A stretch of 64,000 bases of DNA from Progne subis subis (taxonomy: Eukaryota > Chordata > Aves > Passeriformes > Hirundinidae), in NCBI GenBank assembly GCA_022316685.1, contig JAKJHU010000062.1:2069501-2133500 (forward strand), in the 5' to 3' direction. Positions within the stretch are counted from its first letter, which is position 1. Each line of letters begins with the position of its first letter. Below are positions 1 through 13,005 of this stretch, one piece after another. Both the position numbers and the translations under genes were made by a program. Below the pieces are notes generated by a model. The model did no database searches, had not been told where the DNA came from, and saw only the letters and a list, made by a program, of their open reading frames with translations.

Positions 1-3000
1 TTCATCTCAGGCTGTGCCTCGTTCTTGGCTGCAGCCACGCTGAAGGACCAAAGAGGAAGATGGAAACTTTTTAAAAGCAGTGAGGCCTCTCACAGTATTT
101 AAGATGAAGGTGGCAGAGGCAGGTCCATGGCCCTCCATCCATTGCATGACTGATGGATCTTCTTTCTGAGTCAGAGCACTTGGGAAATAGAAAACTCCTC
201 TCTTTTCAGCGGCTGTCTGAGGCTTGTCATCTTGAAGTTTTCTCCAGCACAATTTAAACGTGCTGTCAGCTGCTTTTAGCCACTTACTTAGTTAAAATCA
301 CCTTTATTAGGAGTATTTAAATACATCTTCTAATACCTTATCCAGGCTGCCCTCCTGGATTTTTGGGAATCTGGAGAATGCTGCTAATAGAGCGGAGCCA
401 GCATTTACAGGAATAAATTAATGGCAGTCCCCTAGCTGTGCTTTTTACATCTGACACATTCTCCAAGGCTAGCCCAGTACCTCCCATACTCCTGCAAATT
501 CATTTGTTCCATTTCAGCTCAGCCTTTTGAAATGTTTTGTGATGAATGAGCGTGCTGTACAAGCTGGTGATCAGGAGCAGCTGTTCATAGTCATGCATTA
601 AATGGAACCCATCTGTCAGGGGGCTCTTTAAAGTGTGAGTTTCACATTGTCAGGAGGCCTGATTACACCAGAGCAGTATCTGGGTGCTCTTTGCCAAAAA
701 GGAAAAGGACAAATCTAAAGGAGGAGTGCTTGGATGGGCTCTGGGATACCCCTGTGGCCTCATCTGCAGAGCTGTGATTTAGCTGAGATGAGAGCAAAGT
801 GGCTACGAGCAGCACCTCTGCAGTGACATGCAGAGAGCTGTTCAGATGTAGACTGAAATTAGGAGCTGACTTGCAGCAAGCTTTGTAGAACTCATATTTT
901 TAATCCTGACCCTTTGACCTCATCGCCAGTTCTTTAATTTTTTTTTGGCTGTAGAGTTTTTCTTCGGAGGATGAGCTGAAGGGGAGAAGTGTTTTATTCA
1001 AATCAACAAAAGGAGGCAACACTGCTTGTTGGTTTGTTTGTTTCCCCTCAGTGTGCATACATCATTTTTTATACTCATTTACAAGTAGAGATGAGCAAAA
1101 TGCATCTCCTGAAGCTATTCTGCGAACTGCACTTCTGGCAACATTTCAGCCCAACTAATGGTTGTTTCCTGATTGCAGTCATTGTTCTCATAATTTTAAG
1201 TGAAAGCTTCAGTCCATAATATTCTCTGTAAATGACACACAGGATATGGAAGCCAGCTGATTCATGCCCTGAAATACGTAGATCTTATCCAGGGGTAACT
1301 TCTGGTTTCCTTCTCCCCGTTTGCTCCTCACCAAGACTCTTGTGATGGGCACTGTGTTCGTGCTGGGCTCTGTGTACAGCTCTGGGGAAAAGCATTCCTC
1401 ATCACCACAAGTTTATTCACCCATCTTCGTTATATCACTTTACTTTTAGGCAGGCAGCGTTTCCTGGAGGAGCAGAGCAGGGCTTCCTTTGCCGCTGTAA
1501 AACTTTTACTGAAGTTGCAGGAGGGGCCATATTTTATCTGTAAGGCTCTGTGATGGTCTCCAGAGCTGCAGAGCCCACCCTTTGCTGCTGCTCGGATCCC
1601 CTGGCCCCTGCAGCAGCCCTGGTGCAGTGGGGGAAGCCCACCTGTGTTTCCCTGCAGAAGGTTTCTCCTTCTCACTTCTCTTGTGGCAGCCTGCAAGCAC
1701 TGCAGCTCAAAGTGCAGCTGCACTGCTGCTGCATTCCTGGTGCAGGGCCGAGCCAGCGCTTTTTAATTAACGCTGAATTCAGTGCTTGGCAGAAGCACAG
1801 AGAGGGTAAAAAGATAAAAAAGTGGTAAACCAATCCAGAACACCCATGCTGGCTTTGTGAGCTTGCATTTTGTGTCTGCTGTCCTATGCTAAGGGAAGAA
1901 CTCTCAGCTTTCCTTCCACACAGAGAAAGCAACGCTGAAGCCTGTGATTTCTGCCTACCTGGTAAATATTGATGATTTTTTTTTTTTTTTCCTTCCAGTG
2001 GAAACTCATTAACGTGTTCCACATGGAGAGGTGAGAATTGCACTCTGAGTGAGGAGATTGATTGATTGATGTTGGCTTGAATTAAGAAAATATGGCCAAC
2101 AGAAGGAGTCAATACCTGCTCTTTTTAATTTTTTTTCTTTTTTTTCCTGTAGAGTACATTGTTTTTCCTGCTTGTGTTTAATGAGGGAATGTAGCAGGGC
2201 AATGCTATTGCCTGATAGCCGACAGTGCCTTGTTATCTTCCTTTAACGTGCTTAGGAGTGTTAAAACACAGCTATTGAGGTCTGGCACTCATTCCAGCGC
2301 CCACTTGGGACTCTGGATCACAAACGTGCAGCATCTGAAAATGAGCTGTAGATGCAGAGTAGCATTCAGTCCTCCACCATTTAACCTAACGAGGTAAAAG
2401 CTGTGCAGCAGTGAAGTGTGTGGAGCCACGGTGTTGTGCAAACCCGTGGACAAGCCTGTCCTTCCTCTCTGGGTATGATCAGACCTCTGGAAAGTGCTCG
2501 GTTCTCATCCCTCTCCGGGCTGCTTGCTCCAGTGCTGTGCCACAAGTGAAGAAGCTTCTCCTCATGTCCCACGTTCCCATGGACAGGCCAAGCTCGCCGC
2601 TGCAGTGCTGATGCTTCAGAGAATGATGAATTCAATGCTCGATGCCTTCTCTAGACTGTGCTGATCCTTAAGGATGAAATTAAATCCAAGCTCTTTTCCT
2701 TTGGCTCTCACAACCTGTTTTGAAAAATTAGGAGTTTTGCCACCACGGTGTGCTGCAAGCAGAAAAGCTGATTATTTTGGGCAAAAAGAAGGCTGCTAAT
2801 TTCTTGGTAGGCTTAATTGCTGATAAACAGGGATCTGATTCAGCTTAGACAGCACTGACACGTTCCTACGAATTTGTCTTGGGTAGGGTGGTGTGCTCCC
2901 CAAAGAGTTTCAGGAAACCAGGAGCTTTGGCACCTGCCTGTTTGGAGGAAGGTGCAGCTGGTTGCTGCTAATAATTTATGATGGAGGTGAAGTGCAGGAG

Positions 3001-4369
3001 AATACACTGTGCAGCAAAGAAGGAAATGCACATTCCTTCTGTGGAGAGGAAGAGGACATTTCAGGATATTGGCAAGGCATTCATACACCTGTACAGATTT
3101 ATAACGTTGAACTGCAAGCACCAGTTCAAGGTTTCAAAGAGGAATAGTATTTAATCATCATCATTATTATTATCATTATTTAGTCCCTACTTTAAAAGAG
3201 CAAGTTATTTTAAAAAGGAAGGTATTGACTTTGGTTTTCATGCTGATCCTCCTTGAGCATGAAGGACAGACTTTATCTGCCTATAATTCTCAGCAAAGTT
3301 CACAAAGATCATCTGCTTTATGCTGTGGTTGACCGTGGAGCATTGGCTGTTAGCAAACACACACAAAAAAAAAGCAAATGGATCAACCATGAGTCATTAT
3401 GGACATGTATTGCAAAGATGGACTTATTTTTCCTTGTTTCACATAATTTTTCTCAAAACTGTGGCTTCTCCTTCTTGTATAAATGAATTAGTCTTAATAG
3501 TTCTGGCAAACCTTTTCTGGATACTTAAGAAAAAAAAAAAAAATGTAGAATATTCCTTCTACAGGTTCATATTTCTGCTGCTTCTTACTCTTGTTTGGAG
3601 GAGTGAATTCAGACCAGAACTCTTTCTATGTCTTTATTATCATTACTTATCTTAAAGAAAGAACCCAAAACAACAAAAAACCTCAAAATCTTTCTACCAT
3701 GTGACCATTTAGAAAAGCATTGTCTCATTTAAATATTTAAAAATATATAAATATAAATGAAATATAAAATAAATATATAAATAAAAGCTTATATATATAT
3801 AAATGAAAGCTCACTTAAACATGCTTTTAAAATCCATTCTCAATATAAAAAATACAATTAGCCAAGCAGCTGTAAACCCCAGGCTCCTTTTCCCTACTCT
3901 CTTTCCCCAATAATTTCCTGCTTTCTGTTCTTCCTGGTGCTCCCTGTGCACTGTCAGTGGGAATTGCTTTCTCTGCTCTCTTCCCGCTGGGCTCGTGTCC
4001 ACACCTTGCTGTTAAACAAACCCTTGCTATCGAAACAGCAAAACCTTTCAGGTGCTATTTATCATTTACTTTAGAGATGAGGTGTAAAGCGGGAGGAGTT
4101 CCTGAAACGGAGAGGAATTACTGCTGTTCTGACATTCCAGCTTTGGTTTGAGCAGCTGTGCCCTGCTCTGGGCTTCTCCTCAAAACTACCCAGGTGAGCT
4201 CAACTCCCAGGCGTTTTTAACCTTTAGTCTCCTGCCGTGGTACCCAAGAGCTGGCTTCTCGGTTTTTAGTTCCGAGATTCAGGTCGTTTTAGAGTCGTTT
4301 TGCCTTTTGCAAAGCTTTGAGCCAGACGCAAGAAAGAAACGGAGTCTTCAGGTTCTGATTTTTTAAGGT
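1..4369. other. Non-coding: upstream flank or 5'-UTR intron of EPS8
   Basis: I see no exon-like coding stretch with splice sites. Open frames here are short and match no family I know. Contents are a T15 tract at 1976-1990, an ATC/ATT-rich microsatellite around 3155-3181, an AT-rich low-complexity block at about 3734-3806, and a weak CR1-like scrap near 2500-2580. Gene assignment is inferred from distance to the first coding exon. Confidence 0.6.
2495..2580 (-). mobile_element. Possible degraded CR1 fragment
   Basis: The stretch reading 'ctccagtgctgtgccac' followed by 'gaagaagcttctcctcatgtcc' resembles the reverse complement of a CR1 3' region, where a 'ttccagtg' motif precedes 'aagaa(g/a)ttttttcctaatgtcc'. 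It is short and divergent, so the call is tentative. Confidence 0.3.
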
Positions 4370-4920
4370 TGCGCGCTTTGTTTATTGTTTCTGATCTTAC
4401 AATTTTCTCAGTGCCCAACTAAGATCTGTGCAGCTGCTCGGGCATCTGGTGACTCCTCGACTCCTCCTGCACTGGGCTGTCGCTGTCTTTTATGCTAATT
4501 GCTACGTGTTCTTTATTTATCATTATTTGCCAATACTTATCACTTATACTAAAAATGTCATCTCTACTTTGACCTCATCTTCTGAAACTACTTTGTGCCA
4601 CTGTCACTGCAGAAAATGGAGTGAGGGAAGAAGAAAGAGGAAGAAGGAGACAACGCCCTAAATTTTCTATCTTGCTTCCATTCACTTCCATACTAAAAAC
4701 CCAAACCCACTGTTTTCTCACCCTGTGATAATCTAAACTCCTCTCTTTCACACTCCTGTGGCCTGCAATCCTTCCGGCAGCGCAGGAAGCCTTTCCCATG
4801 GGCTGGGATCAAATCCAGTGTCCCTCTGGCCTCTGTGCCAGGGTCCCAGACCGCCCTGTCCAGGTCCCTGACCCTCCAGGGCAGCCAAAGGAATGCCCTG
4901 GACTCTAACACTGGGTGAGC
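4370..4920 (-). mobile_element. LTR-like interspersed repeat, same family as 55.55-56.1 kb
   Basis: The core at about 4625-4740 shares a long run of features with 55845-55975: a purine GAAGAAG-rich stretch, then 'caatgccctaa'-like, then 'tatcttgc', 'atactaaaa', 'caccctgtga'. Read on the - strand it is followed by AATAAA (TTTATT at about 4380-4385) and a CpG-bearing segment, as expected for U3-R-U5 of an antisense LTR. Both ends are approximate and I see no internal retroviral sequence. It is probably a solo LTR. Confidence 0.5.
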
Positions 4921-5384
4921 TGGCAGAGCAGGGCTTTGGGGAGGTTGTGACTCATCTGATGTGATGTTACATCCAGAACACACCCAGCCTGTCACCCAGT
5001 GCTCGGAATTGCTCTGTGCCCGGCTGCCAGGTGCCACCTTCGCTGTTGAAATTGCAGAGCGTGACAATTTACGTCCTGCAGATTCCCCCTCCTGTACTTT
5101 TATTGGGGTTTTTTTACATGACATTATTATATGACGTGTTTATTTCCGACATGACGTCCCCTGTAGACCTTCTGTCCCAAAATCTGCAGATTTTGACGAG
5201 TTTGGTGTGGTTGAAACGTGTCCTTGTAAATAGGACATGATAGCCATTTAACGTGCTTGGTTTTCATTGTAAACAGCGTTTCAAAACACATTCAGTGAGG
5301 TTTGGGTTGGAAAGCATAACCCTGCAAAGAGCATTCTCGTCTCTGGAAATTCTCACTCTTTCTGTGCTGCTTTGTAATTTTAGA

Positions 5385-5449
5385 TTTTTTTTTGTTTGTT
5401 TGTTTGTTTTTTTGGGTTTTTTTTTGTTTGTTTGTTTGTTTTTTTTGTT
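5385..5449. repeat. T/G-only low-complexity tract, (TTTG)n
   Basis: 65 bp contain only T and G on the + strand, built from TTTG units and T-runs. It is one of several such tracts in the window. Confidence 0.9.
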
Positions 5450-6883
5450 AGGAAAATTAATCCACGAACACCAGAGGTTTATGTCCAAAAAGGAGACAGA
5501 GGAGTCCTTTTACTTTATTCGAATAAAGGGAGAGGCCATGGGGCATTTCCCCTGGGGTCTCTCAAATTTTTAGAGGACGCAGCCTCCTTTTTATCCTGAT
5601 TTCCCGGATGCATCTCCCTCTCTCTTTCCCCATTGGCTGAGGTACTTGAGAGGTACAGACTTCTCGAAATGCCTAAGATTCCCCTTTTAATGTATAACCC
5701 ACCTAATTTTTAATTCTTATGGGATTTATGGGTTTTCCCCCGTTGTTGCTTTCATCTTTCAATATTCAATTTAATATTTAAAGGCAAATATCTTCTTTTC
5801 CATTCATCAATCAGTGGAATCCTTCCCGTCGTTTCTCTTATCTCTCAGTGCTAGTTTTATCTACCAGCAAACCCAGAACTTGTTTGTAAAGACACAAATC
5901 TTGTAATTCTTCTCACTTTCGAGCTACATGCTTTAAAAATTACAGTAAAAAGACAAGCACACCTTTGGTAAGTCCTTATCTCCTGTGGTAGGATGACACA
6001 ATAAAGTTGACCTTGGTCCTGGGGGCTTAGAAAAGGCTGCAGTAAAAGTGTAGATGTTTACCTTGCAAAACTGCCTCCTCCACTTCGAAATACAGATTGA
6101 TTTAGCGCTTTGTTGATGGAGAATTCACGATGCCTTCAGATAAACCACCCTGAGAAGTCCTGCTTTGGTTCTCCTCTTCCCTTTTACGATGGTTCCACCC
6201 CTGTAAAATGCTAATGAATGGATGGGTGTCGCGCAGAAAACAAGGTAACCATTGACTTCATCGAGGAAAGAAATCTTGTTTGACGTCCTTGGAAAAGTCA
6301 ACAAGGACAATACCCTACTCACAAGGAAGATGACATCTCTCTGTCAATATGCAAAGTGATTTGTCATTTAGGGAAGAGGTAAAACAGCAAATGCAGGGTC
6401 AGAAATGCCCGGTTGTGTCTTAAAACACATTTTTTTTTTTCTTTTTTAAGGTGGAGGTTTGAAGGAATGTATTATTAACCATGAAAGAATGCGTTGTCTG
6501 CTGTCTGAGGATTTCAATTATTTTAATTGCCATTTGTCAAAGCAGGTACTGAAGCTAGTGCAGGGCAGACCTTCTGAGTCTGATAAAAGTATGGTTATCA
6601 CAACAGTCCTGGGCTTCATTTGAAGTTATTTTACTGATACTGAAATACAAAGTTTGCACACTTCTGTTTCAATTGGTTGATAAAGTAGAGTCCACGTTGA
6701 TCTTATAAGTGAGAACACAATCTTAATCCCAAGGATTTCCTTCCTAAATGTTAAGATCAGCATTTGGTTAAGGCTATGGGGCAATGCAGACTTGCAAGCA
6801 GATGCTGCAGTAGGACAACTAAATTTTGTATTTAAGTAAAAAAAATACTTGGTTCAAATGTGACCTAGGCTTTGTTGGTTTGA

Positions 6884-6937
6884 GGGTTTTGGGGTTTTTT
6901 TTTGTTTGGTTGGTTGGTTGGTTGTTTTTTTTGGTGG
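6884..6937. repeat. T/G-only low-complexity tract, (GGTT)n
   Basis: 54 bp contain only T and G on the + strand, with four tandem GGTT units around 6907-6923. Confidence 0.9.
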
Positions 6938-8661
6938 ATATATAATTTGTAATCACACTGAAATTCTTTTCAAGAGGTGAAGAATCACTTGTTCTGAGCG
7001 CTGTTCTAAAATAAAATGATGCTTCCATGCTGATTTTGCTCTGAATCGTCCTAACCTTTTAGAGAGGATGCGATGAGGGCAGACGAGCTTGTTCCTAGTT
7101 TTAGGGGCTGGGAAAAATTGTTATTGAGATGTGAATAACTAAGAATCCATGGTGAATCTGTTTAGGGAGGAGAAAGACACCCATCTTTCTTGGGAGATTA
7201 TTTTGTTTACCGAAGATAATCTGGTTTAGGGGTGATGTTCTCCAAGGTGACTGGTTTAAAAGTCCTGAAGTGCTGCCTGCCATTTTGTTGAGCTTTGCTC
7301 ACAGCGTGTGAGATGCTGTGGTTGCAGGAGCAGGGCCTCTGTTCCAGCTCAGAGCAATTCCACTATCATTGGAACTTGCACAGAAACATTCAGGGCCTTT
7401 GCTGTGAGGGCATTTCTTTAGTCTGACAGCTGATAAAACATTAATTATTCCAGTTTCAATGCCATTTACTAATCAAGGTCTAATAAAATAAAGATCCAAA
7501 AATTAAAGTATTGTAGAAGATCCCATTTTAATTTTTTTGTATTTTTGATGTGGCTGCTTTTCATAAATAGAGCTAGTGCTTCTAATTGTATTTTCTTAAG
7601 CAGTTTTGAAGAGGTCTGTCTCCTATTGGTTCTTAAATTCCTAAAAATTACCTTAACTTTTAACTTAAATTTTATTCAGGATCTCTGACTGTTATTAGAG
7701 CCTATGTTTTACATCTATAGATATTATTTGATCTTTTTAAACATTAATTCTGATTAAGAAATCTTATGTTTCTACCTTAATCTTTACTCTTTTTTTTTCT
7801 CCTCCATCCTGGAAATGGTCGGATTAAAGTGCTATTCCATACTTTATTGAATGAATATGAATGGCCTGGGTCCAAAGTAACTTATGACACCTTGTTCATC
7901 CAGTATCTTGATGTATTCCAGTAACACAAACTCTTCCCAGGCTGTATGGAACACTTTGAACTCTGATCTCATGAGTGGCAGAGGCAAGGTTATGGCTGGT
8001 TCACCTCTCTGTAACCATGCTGCCTTTGGCTCAGTCATTTTCATAAAGGAAAAGTTGAGAGTTTTGGCTGTTTTGGTTTTCTTTTGATTTTTAAAGTCAC
8101 TGAAGTGAACTTTGAGGGTTGCCTCATGCAGTATATTCTTTACTGTTTGCAGTGGAGGAAACGTGAGGGTTACTTTGATAAAGCTCCCCACCATTGCTTC
8201 TTTCCTCACACAGCCAAATTGCCTGGGGGGACAGCCAAAAAATCCTGGGTGCCACAGGATGGGAGAAAAATCACATTTTTGAGCAAGAAGGTTCAGTAAC
8301 TGCTTGGGCAGTGCAGAGATGATGGCTTGGTGAGCCCCTTTGTGCTCTGTGGTTACTGTCCCAGGGCAGTGACTCAGGGATGGACACACCTGCATTGTCA
8401 CCTGTGTTGTCACCTGTCAGCTCTGCTCCTGCTGGGAGTGAAGAGAGGTGCAGGCTGCATCTCAGTGCCAGGATGGTTGATGGGAGGATCAAGGGGGGCT
8501 GCAGGGATGTGTCACAGAGGGATGCTCCTGGGTACCCACTCCCCGTTTCCTGGCAAAGAGGGAACTTCCCACCATCTGGAATCTACTGGAAATTAGCAGA
8601 GTCATGTTGAACTGAACTGCAGCGTTACTCCACTGCTTTGGCTTTAGCACTTTTAATTGCA

Positions 8662-8726
8662 TTGGTGGTTTTTTTGGTTGTTTTTTGGTTGTTTTTTGTT
8701 TGGTTGGTTGGTTTTTTTTTTTTTGT
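8662..8726. repeat. T/G-only low-complexity tract
   Basis: 65 bp contain only T and G, with repeated T6GGTTG units and a GGTTGGTT core. The open frames crossing it (poly-Phe/Trp/Gly) are artefacts. Confidence 0.9.
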
Positions 8727-10625
8727 TATGCTTTTTTTTTTCCCAGACACAAGGCCCTCCTGCCCTTGGACCAGTTTGGCTCCTCAGTCCTTCTGCTAGG
8801 AAGCATCCTTTGGAAGTCAGCATCCTGTTCTTCATGTCTGACCTTCAGAGTCAGTCATCTGATCCTGGGCAGGGCTAACCCATGTAGCCTGTGTTTGACC
8901 AAATTGCTAAGAAATAACTGTGAGTGCTAATGATGCTAAATGTGGACCAGCTGAAATGCCAGTGCTTGCAGGAACAGCTGCAAGTGTCTTCCCCTCCCAT
9001 GTTCAGACAGCCCCAGGAAGGAGCGGTGTGATTCAGCATAAGTAGCTTTTTGCTTAAACCCCTTACACCCAAAACCTGGTTCAAACTACACCAGAAATGC
9101 CTCCTCCCCATTTATTTCACGGTGTACTTTTCATGCTCTGCGTTGTTTTTTAATATTGGTGTGACATTTCAAAAAGTATTGTGGTAGAAAGATTTCTTGA
9201 GGAGACCCTGCACTGGCATTTGGACAATGTGATCAAAGTTTGAATTCTGAATTAAAAATGACGCTGAAGTTTGGGGGATGTGATGGAAGAGGTGAAGTTG
9301 ATAGAGGTAGGAAATGTTTTAAAATTACAAATTTTGCTTTCCATTTAAGGCTACAACGAGTTAAAAGGTTTAACCTGAAGTTTTTCTTACAATTTGTAAG
9401 TTGGCCTGAATATCCTCCCAATTTCTGGAGAGAAAACTGTTCTTAGTCACCTTATCCTGATATTGTTACTTTTATTTTGCACGGTTCAATATGTTTAATA
9501 TTGGTACTTTAATCCTTTATTTTATATAATTTGTGCCAGAGTGTTAATGCTTTCTCATCAGCAAAACTGTGAAATTGCAAACAACCCTACTTGATGCTCT
9601 TGAGAGGATTTTTAGAATTTTTCCGTGTGTTTTTAGAACACCCCAGTTTTGTGCTGTGCATGCTGAGCCACATTAAAGGACTCCCTGGTGCAGCTTCCCT
9701 GGGTCTGAGTGCCTTTAAATACGATTTCAGTTCCAGTGGTGCACAGGCTCCAGCTGCCTGGTGAGCAGTGATGACTGCTTCAGATGCAGCACTGATGGCT
9801 GTCCTACTTTTGGATTTATTCTATCCCTCAATCCCCTTCTCCACAGCACCCAGCCTCCCTCTCCTCCCATCCTGAAAAAGGCACTGTCAACTCCCCTATT
9901 TTTTAAAATAAATATTGTATATATTTCTTTAGTGGAAAGGAAATAATACTGCTTAGAGTTCATCAGGCTTTTTACAGCGGTGTTTGCAATTATTTTGCTT
10001 CAGAAAGAGAACTTTCACTCATTTTCATCTGTGTGTTTGTTTATTGTGCGCTGCTAAAGCTCTTGCTGGGCTTCCAAGGGCAAGTTCTGAACACGAGCTG
10101 AGTGGATGTTCTCAAGCAGCTGAATAATAATTGAGGGCCTCAACATGTGGGAAAACTGGACTCTTTTCTCTGTTTTTTTTCTTTTTTCTTCCCCCCTCTT
10201 TCTGAAGGTTATTTTTTTTTTTTTCCCCTTCCTGTTGCCACGGTTTGTATGCTGGGCATTACACTGATATTTGGCACTTGCCTCAAACTCGCCCTAGTCT
10301 CAATTCCTTTCAATATGTCATTAAAGAGAGCCAAACAGAAAAGGCTAGATTTAAACATTTCATCTCTTTTGAGTTTTATTTTTCAGTCCTAAGGGGTGCT
10401 AAGCCATGAAATGAGTCTCTGCCTCTTCCCCTAGGATCCAGCACTCCCAGCTGGGGCCAGGCTGGACTCTTTCTTTTCAGTGCTCATAAACCCTCCTCTG
10501 TTGCCCTTCAGTTTTTGAGTTTTCCTCATAATTTAGGGAGAGGGATGTGAGTGGAAACCATGTGAATGGAAGTGCAGGAATACAGCACTGAGGAAGTTGT
10601 AGCAGCCTCTGTAGGACTGGAATTA

Positions 10626-10709
10626 GTTTGGGGTTTTTTTGGTTTTTGTTTGTTTTGGGGGTGGGGGGTTGTTGTTTGTTTGTTGTTGTTGTTGGTTTTG
10701 TTTTTTGTT
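10626..10709. repeat. T/G-only low-complexity tract with G-runs
   Basis: 84 bp contain only T and G, including G5 and G6 runs and a (GTT)n segment. It is the longest T/G tract of this type on the + strand. Confidence 0.9.
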
Positions 10710-13005
10710 AGTTTTGTTTTGTTTTTCTGGTATTTGACAGTGTGGTGGTTTTCCTGTCACCCCTTCTCTTCTCAGGAAAAGTCAGGTATGCAAATTTAAG
10801 TTGTGATGACAGAGGCATGCAGAAACACAACTGAAAGCACCCTTCCCCTCCTTTTTTCCTTTTTAAGTTTTCCTTTTTTTCAGTGCTTTTCCCCCCTTTG
10901 CTTGTAAAAAGAAACAGAAGGTCTGTCTGTGCTTCAGAAGGAGAGATCTTTCAGCACTGTATCAAAGTGCAGGGGGCTGTTAATCACTTACACATTTTCA
11001 TCTGGAAATAGAAAATCAGCCTGGTGGTTCTCTTCTGTGATCAGCCAAGGAGATAACTCTGAGAACTGCAAGGCACTACTTTGTTCCTGGTTTTATCTGA
11101 ATCGGGAGGGAAGGGGGAAGCAAGTTGGTGACAGTTTAAATGCACAGCTGTGGGTGCTTTAGTAACCATCGTGTTACACAAATCCTGGACAACACTCCAA
11201 ACATCAGGGTTAGCCTAGAAAAAATATTGCTATTTATTTTGCTACCTGAGTTGTTAGTGTCTAGTAAAATCTCTGTTTGCAGCTGAGCTTAAATGCAGTT
11301 TAATTCTGTTTGTAGTAAAAAAAAAAATGCTTGGAAAATCCAAAGCTATCACACTGCTTATGAATAAGAGCACATTGGGTTTTTTTTTTTTTAAGCTTTT
11401 TAAACAGAAATACAAAATGAGAACATTGCAGCATCTCAGTGGGTGTGATTAATGGAGAAGCTGCTGGCAGTGGTGTGGGGTGAGGGGGGTTGAATACATC
11501 CAGCAATCACTCCTCCAAAGCAGCGCCCAGATTTACTGAAGGACTGTGCAGAGTGGCAAAGGGCAAAGCTGCTCAAGTGTTTTCACAAACACAGAGCCCT
11601 GTGGGGCTTTGGGGAGCGATCTCAGGAAGCAACAATCGGCTGAGGGTTGGCAGTGCAGGTGACAAAAGTCCAAAGTCCAGAGAGGTGGCATGGAAGGGAT
11701 TATTGCTGCATGTGGAATTCCTTGCTTCATCACCTGATTGCCCATGGCACAGGGAGAAAAAAGTGAAGACAGAGGGGGCTGCTTTGGGGAGCAGTACAGA
11801 AGATGCTGGCCAGGAGGTAGAAGGGAGTATGGAGTATGCTGATGTCCTTAATGCTTTTAACAAGCTGGGATCACCTGTGTGCTGGGTTTATCCAACAATT
11901 TGATTTCTTGGTCCGTGTTTTCCGTGCAAGCTCTTTGTAACAAGGAGCTGTTTGGCACCAATGCCCTCTGGTAAGCACCTGTCCAGTAAGAACCCATCTG
12001 CTCCTGCAGTGTGTGGTGTCTGTTTGCAGAGTTGAAGGCAGATCCCTTTCCAAGAGGATTCTCCGTTGCATTTGCCAAAACAATGCGTAGTAGCCACAGG
12101 GTGAGAGCTCTTGGCAGCATACAGCGATGCCCAGGCATTGCTGCTTTTAGGGCTGGACCAAAAAACCTCACTGTGCTGCTGTGTGGGTGGACGGGCTCAT
12201 GTGAGAGGTTTTTGATGTATTCCTCCATTATGTCATGTGTGTGTGATCCAAATTTCAGCCACGCACAAACACAAGAGCTAATTGTACAGCAGGGTGGTTG
12301 AGCAGGTGAAAGAAATGCTTATCAGGTTTTGCTCCTCAAGCCCAAACTAAGGAAACAGTTTGTAAATTTGAGGGACCATCTGATAAACTATGGAAGTTTT
12401 CCCCTGCCTTTCCCCCTGGGCCATAAGAGCTGGCACAAAATTATCCGTCTTGGTGATTCCTTGTGAAACAGGAGAGCACAGGGTGCTTCTCTTGGTACTG
12501 TCAGGATACAAAGGGGCATTTTCCTGAGTGCTTGCAAAGTCTTGTGCGAGAGGAGGTGAAGCGTGGGGAGAAATCGTCTGTCTCCTGTGGTGAAAGATGT
12601 GCTGCACTTCCTGATTGAGGAGGTGTAAAAGGAGGCAGATGTGAAATGCTTCAGAAGGGTAGGATGTGGCAGCACTGGGCGAGCAATGCTGCAGTTGGTG
12701 TGATTCCTCACAGGAGCAGGGATAACCCCGAGCCTGCCTTGGGAGGGAATGGCTAGAAATTGTTTTCTCACCTTTGAAATCACAGAATAATGATACATTT
12801 TGCTTGCACGGCAGTTTCTCACCAAAACGAGCGTTTATTTTTAAACCAGGCATCACCATAAGAAATGCATGGAAATGAGTTGCTATATCTGGTGTGCAAG
12901 TGTTTGGTAGATATGCAAGCAAATATTCCACAAAACCCCAGAATTTCCTCCGTGCATCCCAGGCCTGTGATGAGATCAAGATGCTTTGCAAGGCTGTAGT
13001 CATGC

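Larger units (their letters stand above)
4921..13005. other. Non-coding stretch without recognisable genes
   Basis: No exon of a known family was found. It contains T/G-only tracts at 5385-5449, 6884-6937, 8662-8726 and 10626-10709. A 189-codon open frame on the - strand (7844-8413) and open frames at 11490-12300 match nothing I know and lack coding signatures. It is most likely intronic or intergenic. Confidence 0.6.
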
